DNA of 64,000 nucleotides from Prinia subflava (lineage: Eukaryota; Chordata; Aves; Passeriformes; Cisticolidae). The DNA is taken from positions 67,095,322-67,159,321 of the forward strand of contig NC_086250.1 in the NCBI RefSeq assembly GCF_021018805.1, written 5' to 3'. The position numbers and the translations under genes are program-made. Below are positions 33,429 to 45,790 of this stretch, in pieces (the stretch's first letter is position 1; each line of letters begins with the position of its first letter). The notes under the pieces are model-generated. The model ran no database searches. It had not been told where the DNA came from and was given only the letters and a program-made list of their open reading frames with translations.

Positions 33429-36400
33429 CCACCACACATGAATCCCATCCCTAACACAGCATTTCTCAACACACAGTCCTTCCCACCAGATCTTTCTTCT
33501 CTGGGTCTTCTTCCCCCAGCATGTTAAATATACAGGCTCTTCTCCCTTTGCATTATTGATGTGAGACGGTTTCTGCCTCCCAGCAATGTTTATTATATCC
33601 ATGTGCTGCAGATGTGTGCAAGAGGAAGATGAATAGAGTCCTGCTAATGTCTAACAAATGCCTAGCACCATCCAGAGATCTTTTTCTGCTGCTCCAAGGC
33701 TCTGGTAAGGAAGAGCACAATTTACTCCTCTCAAGACCTCACTGGCTATTTTCCAGCCACGAGAATGCTTCTCACCACAAACATAAGGCATTGTTGTTTT
33801 TTTGAGTTTGAAAGCCTAGAGAAAATATGCAGCTTTCTTCTTTTGTGTTAAAAAGGAATAAGTCTGCCCTCTCTTCTGCCTTTGAGGCTCAAAGTCTGGC
33901 ACTACAGAGGCTGTGTAAAAAGGAAGGCCATCTCCAGGCGAAATGAAGTGCTGTAAGAAACTCATCAAGCTGGGAGAGGTCTGGCTGGAAAAGCCATTTT
34001 AAATTGGGTTTTGCAGTTTGTGCCCCAGCTTTAGGTCCCAGTTCTCAGCTACGGTAAATTAAAGGCCTCGTGCCCAGTTGTGTCAGTGGATGCTTGCAGC
34101 TCAGCAGGAATTTAGTCCAGATTGCTTTTTTATTTCTTGTGCTTCCAAAGAAGATAAGTTAAGATTAAAAATGCAGCCAAAGCCCCAAGCCACAGCTCCA
34201 CTGTCTATTACACAAATGTAAATCTATACCAGCACAGAGCTGGGACTGCTATTTACCTATGACACTTCCTCTCCGAATGGATATCCATGAACACTCACTC
34301 ATATCATGACTTTAAAACACACCAGGCAGAGATAAATCCGTAAATGGATATTTATTGTCATAGAAAACAGATGGCAGAAGACAAAGCTCCCATGTTCTTA
34401 TCCCAAGCTGCAAGCACGTTAAGAATGCAGCAGGAAACGTCATTCCTCCTATAAATAAATTTCTCTTGAGAAGAGAGAACCCAGGGCTGAAAAAAAGTCA
34501 GTCTTTCTGCTCTGCAGGCCAACTCTGAGGCAGGTTTTCCCACGCTACTCCGCAGCTTATGGCGACCTTTCCTTTTGGCAAGAGAGGAGATTGCCTCCAA
34601 GCAAACCCAGCCAAAGAGTTCCAAAATATCTTGCTGCTGTAGAAAACTACCAGCATTATTTTTTTTATTATTCTGAGCTACTGGTTTTCTTTTCCTAGTA
34701 GACAAAGCGTAATTCAGCATTCAGCTTGCTGCTGACCATTTTTGCAGCATGGATTCAAGAGCAGAGTGGTGAGAAACCTCTCCCAGCAAGGGCTGGAGCA
34801 CAGGCTCCAACGGGGTGGAACAGGCAGACCTTGTAGTACTCATGGAGGAGTGATCCTGGCCCGTGGAAACCTTTGTGTAAACTCTGTGAGTGATGCTGTG
34901 AGCACTCAGTCTGACACCACGACTGAGCGAGTGCTCCAAGGGAAATTCATCTTTCCAGTTCACGCTGTTTACTCAAAATCTCTTACATTGGCGTGCAGGT
35001 CCTGCAGACCTTTGCTTAGCACCTTCACTGACATTTTTTGGGTATCTTACCTTGACAGCATCACTACTGATCTGGTAGACTGCTGACGTGACAGTAGAGT
35101 TACTCAGATATCATAGATAGCAAACAAAGAGTAGATATGTGAGTGCAGAAGTTGCCAAAGACAGAAGAAAGACCTTGAAGCAAAGAACTGTTGTTTTAGC
35201 AGTTTTCTGGAAGTTACTCAAGTCTCAAGGTGATGAAAAATTATTCACCCTCCCCACAGACAAATAATTGTATTAAAAAAAAAATAATAAAAGGCTAATA
35301 TTAAGTAGCAAAGCTGTCACGTATGTAATACTCTGATATAATCACTTGTGACTGACGAAACATCAATTTTATCTGCTTCATCTGAGCTTTATCTCTTCTG
35401 ACCTGTTCACAAGTATTTTGGAGGAATTGGTTTAATTTGAACTCTACCTAGACAGATAAATGCTTAGTGCACCTCTCAGGTGTCTGGAAGTTATAATATT
35501 TTGTGACACTTCTAAAAGATGTAACAAATCAAAACAGACTTCTCTGTGAAACGGATCAGGAGCTGTGCCAGACTTCATCCCCCCAAAATGCATGCAGGTT
35601 AACAGTGCAAGAGGTAAGAGCACAGCAGAGGCTAATGGGTAGTGACTGGTGAACTCTGAAGAATTTGGAACCAGGATAGTGCTCAAATTGGCTTTCAAAT
35701 GGTTGGAACTTAATTGAATTATTGAACGCTCTCAAGGCCTGGAGACCTCACGAGCAGAGGTTCTGCTTTGAAATTTCCAGCGCTTCAGATTCTTATTTTG
35801 ATGAGAAAATGAAAAGCTTTTTTCATTACAAATTGGCAGTTGTTGCCTTCACATTGGCCAAACACCGGGGCAGAAAGGGCAGGGGACAGAGAAAGGGCAA
35901 GCCTGGGGACAGAGATTGGGAGCCAGAAATGAACCAAATGTTTTGGATTCGGATGAAAGGAAGGGGAGAATCTTGTGAATCCAGTTATAAAACTCTAGAG
36001 GGGGTGAAAAGGCTCCTCTGGTTCCTTTTGGTTAATAAGCCTGCTCAAAGGGCTTTTTCAGGTAGCTGATACCATGATCACAGTCCCAGCAGCAGCCCCA
36101 AGCTCACAGAAAGGTTTTGTGATGGTTTAGTACCAGGTGTAGTTTCCGCAGCCCACAAGGCAAGAATTTACCCCCCTAAACTGAAAGTTCCTGGAAGGGC
36201 TTTTCAGTTCAGAGATTGTGTTTCTTGCAAGGTTAGCCAGTGATAGATGATGCAAAGTGGCAGTTTGGGTGTTTGAAATACCTTCCAACCTGTCCCAACC
36301 TAAAGTCCTAGTCCTGACATCCCTGGAAGGGCTTAGACATGCTTCAGCTGGGTTTTAAAGTCCAGACATAGAAAGTCTTCAGACTTTATTAATTCCTGGT

Positions 36401-37020
36401 CTGTACAAGGGATTGCTTGAATGTTGCTTCAACAATTTCCAGAACTAACAGCATTTTTAGACATCAAGTAGAAAGTACAACACATGCATTTTTCCAGTTC
36501 TTAACTTCTTCAGTCTTTTCATCCAATAAAGTCAGGATAATGTACAGTGTTTGGAAAAAACAAAACAAAACAGTGGATTAGCAGCACATTTACTCTCCAT
36601 AGATCTTTTCCATTTTTACTCTAAAGCCTTCTTTGGTGCAGACCAGACACCAGCACAAGCCTCTTAAACACCAGCAGTGACTTCAGTGAAGCTCACAAGC
36701 ACCAGGGCCCCCACAGCCAGCCTGATAGAAATCATGGCAAAGACTGTTCTGACCAAGAGGGAAAGTGTTGTGTAGGTAGTCACACAGTTCCTATTTTGCT
36801 GACTCAAGTTCAGAAAGTTGGATTGAGATTTCAAACACGTTTCCAAACCCGTGGCCAAACTTTCTGTCTGAGCTTAGTTTGTTTCCTGGTGAGGTATATA
36901 TTATCCTCATTGTCTCAATAATTTCTAAAGGCTTCAAAGAAATGGTGATTTTTCATTCCACAAGAAAATGAGTATGAGTGGTTCTTACACCTTTTTTGGG
37001 GGGGAGGGGTTGATGTGTGG

Positions 37021-37066
37021 TTTTGTTTGTTTGTTTGTTTTGGTGGGGTTTGTTTTGTTTTGTTGT
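37021..37066. repeat. (GTTT)n/(GTTTT)n low-complexity run
   Basis: GTTT units pass through TGGTGGGG into GTTTT units. A G run (TTTTTTGGGGGGG) lies just upstream at about 36993-37005. A degenerate simple repeat. Confidence 0.9.
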
Positions 37067-37843
37067 AGTTTTCTTTTTTGTCAGGACCAAACTTTCATAC
37101 TCTCCAAATTGCATAGACATGGGGTGCAATTTGTCTCCACTTCCTAAAGCTACCACGTCAAAAGCTTCTGGAAAGGTACTGGACTGCAAATGACACCATT
37201 TAGCCACCCGCACACACTCTAAAATCAAGCTGTATTTCTGGAATATATTTAGAAGGTCCAATTAGTGTTGTGCATGCTTTGAAATAAGTGAGCAAGTTTC
37301 TTGACTGAGGTTGAAAATCATTTTAGTTTCCAGTCCTCCCGCTATAAAAACCACCATTCTTGATGGGGTGAGACCATGGGTATCTATTTTCTCTCCAGGT
37401 TTTGCATCAACACAGATTAAGTTAACTCTGAGTGAAATAGTTAAGGACTGATAACCTGCAATTAATGCTGGTGCACCAAGCATCTACCCTTTGGGGATCT
37501 ATGTGCAGAACAAGTACCATTTTACAGTTTTATCACTTTAGTTCAGACTAGAAATCCCTGCAAGTGCAAATCAAATCAGCCTTAACTCAAAAGTTCCTGC
37601 CCCAGGGAATTTCCACCCTGCCAGTTACCAGCAGATGAGCTGGGAGGATGAGGTGAGTTTTGGAGAAACTCAGCTAAGAGATATTTAATCTAGGGATTGG
37701 AGTTTTTACTAATATGTGTTCCTCATGTCAGCTTACTTCCAATTGTACATCTGCAAGTTCTTAATGAAACCATAGTAATTTTATTACTGTTTTAGGACTC
37801 TTAAGTAGTCAAAGAAAAGAGAGTAATGTGTGTCTTCTGGTGA

Positions 37844-37889
37844 CAACTCATCCCAATATCTTCAAGACAATTGTGCATGGGATGAGTTG
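37844..37889. repeat. Perfect 12-bp inverted repeat, 22-nt spacer
   Basis: CAACTCATCCCA at 37844-37855 and TGGGATGAGTTG at 37878-37889 are exact reverse complements. The spacer contains a small ACAATTGT palindrome. Arms this long and close together are expected only about 0.1 times by chance in a window of this size. The stem is shorter than a typical microRNA precursor. Confidence 0.92.
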
Positions 37890-38276
37890 GCCTTTCCAGC
37901 TAAAGGACATAAACACAATGTCTGCTCTGCGTGTTTAGTCCTGGGGAGCTGCTCCTGATGAGGCATCTGAACTAGCCCAGCTCAAATGGCCCTTTGAATC
38001 TTCAGTTTTCACCCCAGGGTTTGGCCTGGGAAGCCCTGCATTACCATAGCTTTAGGAGTTCTGCTTGTCCTTGGAGGAGAATTCTAGAGGGGCATGTGCA
38101 CTGCAAAATATATATGCTGCACTCCAGAGAAATTATCAATCTCTATGATATAGTTCTGCCTCCTTATTGCTTTGGATCACTAGAAGATGACCCGAGTCCC
38201 AGCAAAGCTCAAATTTGTGTCATAAGAGCAGCAATATATGCTCTTGTCAATAACATTTTCCACCAAGTTCAACCAA

Positions 38277-38502
38277 GGTAGGTTTAGACTGGATACTAGG
38301 AAAAAAATCTCACTGAAATGTTGGTCAGGCATTGGAACATGGTACTCAGGAAAGTGGTGAAATCACAATCCCTGGAAGTGTTCAAAAGTCTTGTGGATGT
38401 GGCACTTGGGGACCTGGTTTTGTGGTGAACACGGTGGTTCTGAGTTAATTAGGCTTGATTATCTTAGATGTCTATTCCAATCTTAATGATTCCATGACCC
38501 TA
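38277..38502 (+). mobile_element. CR1 LINE 3' end, truncated
   Basis: Plus-strand CR1 3' region: GGTTTAGACTGGATACTAGG near 38281, CATTGGAACATGGTACTCAG near 38331, CAATCCCTGGAAGTGTTCAA near 38367, GTGGCACTTGGGGACCTGGT near 38399, and a terminus with CTTAATGATTCCATGACCCT. The 3' end is almost complete, including the degenerate terminal ATTC(C)ATGA repeat; the 5' part is missing. Non-coding. Confidence 0.95.
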
Positions 38503-41466
38503 CCTGCATGACTCCAGCAGATGCAGGGCAGGTGCCAGGCAGCAGAACCCTGCCAATTCTCTGTGTCCTTGAAGCTGTGTCTATAGAAACTGTTGTTCAA
38601 TATTAAGACATTCTGTTTGAGTCTTTTGGGGATGGGGGGATTGTGTTGGGGCTCACTACTTCCTTTGGAGACATCTGTCTTCAGAGACCCTGAGGGAATG
38701 TCTGAACCTGCTCTGAAGGACAGATCCATGACCATATTCTAGCACAGTGTTCCATATGTGTGTGTTTTCAGGCTGTGGGCACCAGAAGTAGATCATTGAG
38801 ATAGCACCAGTGGCTGGACAAAGGGACAGATACCTCACCTGAGGTCAGGGCAGCTGGGGAGGTATGAAGGGGACTGGATCCTGTGCTTGCACCCTTTCCA
38901 TATGCCCCTCCTTCTTTGCAGGATAGATTTAATCTGGCATTCAAAGAGATACGTGTCTCATGTCAGTTTTGCTGCATAAATGCCTGTATTTAATGTATCT
39001 GAAAAAGATGCTGAGGTTTGCCTGGGTGAGAGCACTGTGGGATGCACAAATCAGTGAGCTCCCCTGATCAACATGATCCATGAGAAACTGCTGCTGTTCA
39101 GAGAGGAGAATGTCAATGTCCTTTTTGTCCTCCACAATAATCCAAAAAAAGCTCTCCAACATCTTGCTTTTATTAACCCATTTGCTGTAGATTCCATAGG
39201 CACAGTACATCTCTCACTACAAGACTTATCCTGCATGTTGTAATATTATCCATAACACTTTGGAGCATCTTAGGAAGCTGGAAGGGGTTGGCATCAAGTA
39301 ACTTTCTGTCTTTCAGTCATTTCTTAATGCACCTGCAGAGAGGGGGAGGAGGATGATCAAGGTTAAAACCCTACAGGTAGTTTACCCTCATTAAAGGTCC
39401 AGATTTCCACAAAAAGCAAGAAACATGAACTGCCAGTGTTTCACTTCTCCTTTCCTGGAGCTGACTTCAAAGCTGTTACTTTTGCCTGAGGGCAGAGCCT
39501 GGAGTTCCCAATATTTGAAAACACCATCCAAGAAAATCTGTCAAGGCCAATATGACAAACAGGATATTGCAAGAGGGGAGTTTGGCAATCCTACACCACA
39601 ATTTAAAATTATTCCTTATAATACATTGGACTTTACCTATTACAAGGCTCTGCAGACATTGATCCTCTGCAGACCTCTGCAAGATCCAGCCAGTGCTGTT
39701 GCTCCCACTTGGCAGCTGAGATGCTTTTAGGGGAAAAGCCAAGCTCCACTGCCAACACCCTGCAAATCTGGGAATGTTTGATGCAGGATCAAACCTCCGG
39801 GCTCCCATTAGCTCCCAGTGCACATCCACATCCCCTTCCTCCCTCTCCAGCATCTCTCCACCCAACTCATGCCTGCAAACCACACCAGAGACTGGGAGGA
39901 GGCTTTCTAATTTTCATAATTTCCACTCTGAAATGTTGGAAAGCTTCCTTTTTCCATCCTGGACTTTGTTGTAATGCAAGCATTGTGTATCCTCCCATAA
40001 GCTTTCAAATGCACCAATAGTGGCAGTTTCCTGCAGGAGAAAAAGGGTTTGCTTCAGTTAAAGCAAGTGGGAACCTGGCCAAGAAGAGTCATAAAACCAG
40101 AGGAGGTTGATTTTTAAAAGCACAATTATGTTAGTGCATTCCAGTGTATCCAATCAGTCACCGGAGAGTGGTTAAAGTGTCCTTGGGGCCAACCTCTGGC
40201 TTCTGGAGAATGGTGTCAGGGGAAAGATAATCAGGCTGATGCCAGTGGATGACCTAGCCCCTTTTCCTGACAATCAGTCACAGCAGACTTTGTGGAGCTG
40301 GCCAGGCTCTGGGTCACAGAAGTATTTTGAAAGCTTTTCAGTCCTGAACTTTGTTTCATATGAATCCATGGATGCTGTTATCCACCCTAGACTGGAAGGG
40401 AAATTGCTGACAGACCCAGAGCAGATCCAGGGTGTAGGCAGCATAAATGTTTTCCTGAAAAGGCCAAGAGATACCATGGGGTCTCTGAACATCCCTTAAA
40501 GCACTCAGCACTAGTGTTTTCTCTGAAATCAGCACCTTTTCCCCCAGGAGTCCTCTGTGTTAGGGGCTCAGGGTGAAAGAACTCCATTTTAGAGGGAAGG
40601 GAGAAACACATTTCTGAAATCACTGCCTTTTAGAGAAATTGCAGATGGGAACCCACAAATGCAGACACCTTGAATCATGTGAGGATGGATCAGGCATCTT
40701 GTGCAGCCCAGAGTATCCACCACCTCAGTCTTGCACTCAGCTCCTCTCCATGAGGCCAGGGTTTGCAAAGAGAGACTGCAGGCCTGACCTCAAATTCCCC
40801 AGGCACCAGCCTCTGAGAAACCTTCTGTTGTTTCTGTTTCATAACCATTGCCCACTGAGGAGGCAATGACCAGCTCTCCCTCCCAGTTCCTAGCTTGCAA
40901 AGCCAAGAAATACCAACATGAAAAGGTCCACATTCTCTTATCCTGGAATGAACTGACCACGTCTGGTCACACAGGGACAGAGCCCAGAATATCATCTACG
41001 TGGGCTTTTCTTTCCCATGACAAGTTTCCCAATCAGAGCTTGAACAAACATTAGGTCATCACCAATTTATAACGGCAGAAATTTATGTCTCTGTTGATCA
41101 CATTTTCATAGAAGCAGAAATAAGCTTTCCTTCTTGCTGTTCTACCCATATCTTAATCACTCTCTGACAAAACCAAACACACTGTTTTGAAATCAAGCAG
41201 ATTCACAGCGGGTGTTCCATGCCCAGGCAGTGATTCCTGTCTGACTGGACCACTGCCGTGTTCAGTGTTGATTTTTGGTGGGCTTCAGACATAAATCTTC
41301 CCAAAGACCATTTTTCTTAGTGCACAGAATAAAAGCCCCATTGTTACAGCAATGATGCATTTGGGACACATCTCCATTACTCTTTAGACCAAGGCAGACA
41401 ATTAATGGGGCAGTTCTCATAGCTGAGTACCCTTTTTCATCTCCTTTTCATGACGGAGCAGAACAA

Positions 41467-41487
41467 CCCCAGGTACTGTACCTGGGG
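41467..41487. repeat. Perfect 21-bp palindrome (10-bp arms, 1-nt centre)
   Basis: CCCCAGGTAC and GTACCTGGGG flank a single T. It is symmetrical enough to be a dimeric transcription-factor site or a cruciform. Each arm contains a CAGGTA core, the E-box half recognised by ZEB/Snail-type zinc-finger proteins. That role is inference; the symmetry is seen directly. Confidence 0.93.
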
Positions 41488-42831
41488 AATGTTGTTGCTC
41501 TCTGCCCCCTCATCTTGCTGGAGCAATGGCTTGGAGGAGTCTTTATACTGAGGTCTAGACAAAAGCACCACAACAGAAATGTGCAGTCATTTATTCTTCT
41601 CCCAAATCCTGAAATAAACCAAATGAGGTGAATCAGGACCAACTTTAAGTGCCTGATTCTCACAGATCAACACCTCAGCCCACAAAGGAAGTTCTCCCTT
41701 GCTTTGCAAGGTTGTGACATGGCTTTGTCAGTTGATTCCTGTCCATGATCAGGCTGAGGGCTGTCAGAGTTGTTCAGAGATTGTTGCTCAATCCATGTGT
41801 GCGTGGCTTATCAAGGGCAGTGGACCATGCACTGCTGCTGTCTCTGGGGTGTAGGCAGTGCAGCAGGGACCAGGGGCAGCTTGCTGTCCTAGGCAGAGCT
41901 GGAGGGGGACCCAAATCAGGGGCAGCACAACCACACAAATTACGAGTGTGGATCAAAAGACCTTTGGTGCCATGGGAGTTTCATGTCTGGGTGGAGATCC
42001 TGCTGTGTCTGAGCTGCATCTGGGGCTGGGGAGGGTGTGTGGGACCTACAGGAGAGGACATGGTGTGGCACTCCAGGCTGACACAGAGGGCCTGGTGGAA
42101 ACTGCCCAGAAGAAATGAGGGCAGTCTTGCATGTGGTTCCAAGTGGATTGCATGGATAGAATATATGGCTCTAAGCAATGAAGTAGTGAATTTATTTCAA
42201 CCACATAGAGCTATTCAACTTGTGAACAACATTAGCTGGGTTTTGATCACTCCTTTTTTCTGAGCTACTGTGGTGCTTGGGCAGAACTTCCAAATTCATC
42301 ATTCTCCTAAAAGTTCCTATATTTGTTTTCCTTAGACTTGAATCTTCTTTTTAAAAAGAAAATCTGCCATATCCTTCAGCTGCAAATGATTTAATAGCTC
42401 TTGGCTTTGTGTGATCTGAATATTTTCTTGTTCTCTTGCTTTGCAGCTGTGACCTACTTAATTACAAGCAGGAAACAAACCCCAGAATCATTAGACTTTC
42501 TGCCTGGCTTGAAGAAGGGGGAAAAAATAAAAATCTTATGTTGTTAAATACTAGGATGTCCTTCTTAATAACAGGAAGTCAAGCTCCAGATAGCAACAGT
42601 GAACATTTGAATTCTTTGTGCATCAAGATAAGAACAGCAAAGAGCTTATGGGTTTTATGTCTTACGGTATGGATGTTTTGGGGGCAGGGGAAATGACAGC
42701 CGCTTCTAACAGCCAAAATCGGAATGAGTCATAAATTTCTAAATCAAGAGCGTAAATCCTCTTTGTTTTAAATTCTGAACAGCTTCAGTCTGCTCTGTTC
42801 ATAAAGACAATGAAGTGACTGACTTGCTGCT

Positions 42832-42852
42832 TCGATCCGGCGGCGCTCGATC
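42832..42852. other. CpG cluster between two CGATC direct repeats
   Basis: Five CpGs fall within about 20 bp (CGATCCGGCGGCGCTCGATC) in a CpG-poor neighbourhood. A CGATC pentamer sits at each end as a direct repeat. Just downstream, 42853-42871 resembles a splice acceptor (TTTTATCCTCTTTTCAG). CpG retention suggests an unmethylated or conserved site. Confidence 0.3.
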
Positions 42853-43924
42853 TGTTTTATCCTCTTTTCAGGAAGTCTGAGCAAACAAGCCAGACAGTGA
42901 GCTAGGATCCCCCATGGCAAACCATCAGGTTGGAAGACAGAGCACGGGAGAGTTTGATTAACTTCTCTCCACCTCTGCAGGAGTATGGGCTACTATTTAT
43001 ACCTCCTGAAACTCAGTACCCCATCTGGAAATGCTGGTGTGGTAGTAGCTGTAGAAAGCAAACAGAGAAAAGGAAGGCCAGGACTGCCAGCCTCTGGGAC
43101 TGGCTGTCCCACAGGGGCACTTCAGCCCTCTTGTCCCTGTTTGTCACAGCCCTGGTAGCAGCTCAATTATGCAAACCTCCCAGTGCATCAATAGAAGCTG
43201 ATGTTTGCTCAGGGTTTTAAACCAACCAGCAGCAGAAGTGCAAGTTATCCTATTCTATCAACTGTGCATGCATTATCACTGCAGATGGCATGGATCCAGA
43301 GCTGTCCTACATAAAAATGGAGGTTTTCCATTAGCAGGAGCCACAGGGGTCTGCGTTTCAGGAGCAAAAGGGGTAGAGGTCAACTCTTGTGCTCTACTGA
43401 GAAGGTCTAACTGGTGCCAGCTGGGGAGGTGCTCTCAGCAGGAAGATCTGCTCCGGTACAGAAATCCCTCTCTGTTGACTCCTGCATTTCCCATCTGCAG
43501 ATTAATTGTGCTGTGGCAATAGAAACAGCCAAGGAGCCCCCGTGCAGATGCCATGAGTGAGTGTGCAAGGGTGTGCACACACAGGGCATTGTGGTTCAGT
43601 CTGGGACATCCCCTTCCTCCAGGGCAGCCTCCCTGCACACACAGCATCACCTGGATGTGTACAGCACTATTCCCACAGGCAGCACACAAACACATAAGCA
43701 GTCTTCACCTCAGGGAACATTTATTCACCCACAGTTATGCTCATTTTGGTAATCATTGTAGGAGCTTTCAACACAGAGGGTATATTGTCGACCCAAGATA
43801 TCTTAAGTATTTCTGCTTTTTTTTTCTGCTGCTTAACTCCCATGGAATATGACCAGTTGGCTTTCTAGAACACTTAGTTACTTTTTAATGTGAAGTTGTT
43901 CCCCTGAGATTTGATATCACGTTA

Positions 43925-44040
43925 GAAATGACAGTGAATTAATCTACTGAGGAAATGGAGACCCATAAAGCTATATGACTCTTCTAAAATTGCTCAAGAA
44001 ACTGATGACTTTTCTGGAATAGGACCAGACTCCTCTTCAT
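43925..44040 (-). mobile_element. Possible relic of an old amniote SINE/L2-type repeat
   Basis: GAGGAAATGGAGACCCATAA near 43949 followed by a stretch like ...ATTGCTCAAGAAACTGATG... resembles, in order, the reverse complement of old MIR/L2-like repeats (gaggaaactgaggc..., then ...ttgcccaaggtcac...). Diverged and uncertain. Confidence 0.3.
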
Positions 44041-44731
44041 TTTCACTCTGAAGGTTATATTTGACCTGTTTATCTTCCTCTCTGTCCAGTGACAATTACA
44101 TCCTAACCAGCAATATCAGTATTTACTAGTAATGGTTTTTTTTATAAGGAGTTTTGGAATAAATTAAATATGCCTTCTTTATTTTGGGCAGGAACAGACT
44201 TTTCAACCCATAAGAAAGCTCAAACATGAGAAATCTGGACCACTGATTTTTCAAAATATGTTCCCTGTGCCCTCCTTCTTTTCAATGAAATGCTCACCCT
44301 TGTAAGTGAACAGAAAGGACTTTGTATCAGTCACTGAAAGCAGTGAGTGTTACGGTCTGAATCAGGCAGACACTTAAATGTATCTGCAGGATAAGTTGCA
44401 AGGAAATGTTCTGCTGCATTGGGCCATTTGTGATGTGTGTTAGGTTTGTTTTGCATGGACAGCAAGACTGCCCTTCATTAAATTATCTACCATGCCATAG
44501 GGCAGAACTGCAGACTGGCTGATTGTGACCCACCAGGTTTGTCCTTTCTTGCAGGCAAATAGGGCCAGTTAGGGGACACCTGCAATGTGAAAAAGTATGT
44601 TTTCAAAACCACAGCCCTCAGCCAAGGCCCTTGGGACAGCTTGATCATCACCTGATGAGAGGTGGGAAGCACAAGATAAATATATAATTCAAAATTATGT
44701 GAACACAGACGTAACAGGGGAACCTCTCATA

Positions 44732-44815
44732 AAGAATCATAGAAAGGGTTGGATTAGAAAGGACCTTAGTGTTCATCTAATTCCAGCCCCCAAAGGCAAA
44801 CACTTGCTCCAGTCA
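44732..44815 (-). mobile_element. Short CR1 LINE 3' fragment
   Basis: Reverse complement of the extreme 3' end of CR1: AAGAATCATAGAAAGGGTTG near 44732, then AAAGGACCTTAGTGTTCATC and ATTCCAGCCCCC. Only about 80 bp are recognisable, a severe 5' truncation common for CR1. Confidence 0.85.
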
Positions 44816-45679
44816 CCAAAGGAATAAGCAAAAGCTTGGAACAAGAAGGGTATAACTGCACAAGTGTGTGCCTTGTTCTGTGGGCAGTCAGGCATGTTCG
44901 AGGCTCAGTCTGAGATTCAGTGCCCGCCCGATGGGCACAGACACAGGTTTGTCTCAGGCTTGTATTGTTTCACCCCCAAACCTTGTCAGAGGCTGTTTTA
45001 GACATGGGTGAATAACATGGAAGGAAAACTGCTCAGGGGCTGGATGAGTTCTTGGTTGTTCCCTGTTCATACATGCCTCACAACAGGGGTGTGATTTTTC
45101 TGTTTTCTTCTGGCCAAAAATAATTCTCCTGAGCATTTCTGCATGATAGCAGAGAGCAGGGTGAAGATGAACCTTGTGGTGATGGGCATGTGCAAGCACG
45201 TGCTGTTTTGACTGGAGAGCCTGGTCCTGTGACATTACAGGGCCCAGCAGGATCAGAGTTAATCATAAGCTTGGGTTTCCAAAGTGAATAATCGTATTTA
45301 AGATCTCACCATTCACTTTCTGCGGCTGTTCTGCACTATTTCCTTAATACATTGTCCTGACCTACATCCCCTCCTGCATACTCATTCACCACAGCATCCA
45401 TGGAGAAAGAGGATTGAATAGCAAATCTCTGCACAATCTCTTTCACGTTTCTGCAAAGTAGAAGTGAAAATCACTTTAGCTGGTGGAATATTAGGGACAA
45501 GTACAAGCCCAGCTTTATAGGATTCACCTACTCTTAAACCTTGTTAAATCACTAACACAACTTACTTTAGGAAATGAAATGTGTATGATTTGAGGAGATG
45601 ACATACTCTCCTCTGTCAGTCAATAAAAATCTCTCTAGAGTGAGGACATGAACAGCCTTACACAGATGGAGCTGCTGTT

Positions 45680-45790
45680 GGCATAACGATAACACTTAGC
45701 ACTACCAGAGCACTCTACACTTCAGAGAGCTTTAGAAATGTTATGATCAAGGTGGATGACTGGAATAGTAAATTTTCATTCTGTTATTAC
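45680..45790 (-). mobile_element. Possible relic of an old amniote SINE/L2-type repeat
   Basis: ATAACACTTAGCACTACCAG followed by GAGCTTTAGAAATGTTATGA (about 45687-45743) resembles the TAGCACTT...GCGCTTTACAAA...TTA block of old amniote interspersed repeats. Strongly diverged. Confidence 0.3.

Larger units (their letters stand above)
33429..38276. other. Mostly unique non-coding DNA, no gene seen
   Basis: No supported exon. The frames at 34358-34720 (120 codons, minus) and 35722-36069 (115, plus) have no known domain. A (GTTT)n run is at 37021-37066 and a long-arm inverted repeat at 37844-37889. Part of 36120-36420 could be an unrecognised LTR or old repeat, but I cannot place it. Confidence 0.45.
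38503..44731. other. Unique non-coding DNA, no gene seen
   Basis: About 6 kb without a supported exon. The largest frame is 41745-42263 (172 codons, plus), which has no domain I recognise and overlaps an opposing frame. An acceptor-like site (polypyrimidine run then TTTGCAG) ends at 42446 before an 80-codon open stretch, but I see no convincing donor. A palindrome at 41467 and a CpG cluster at 42832 are listed separately. Confidence 0.5.

Noticed and set aside
33195..33602. Phe-rich or Lys/Gln-rich proteins
   Set aside because: Produced by the A-rich tract at 33260-33428.
36120..36420. A second LTR or CR1 copy
   Set aside because: Some phrases (CATCCCTGGAAGG, TTCCAACC) recall CR1 and others an LTR, but no consistent alignment could be followed.
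41745..42263. 172-codon plus-strand gene
   Set aside because: No domain, no splice structure, overlapping opposing frame, and length within chance.
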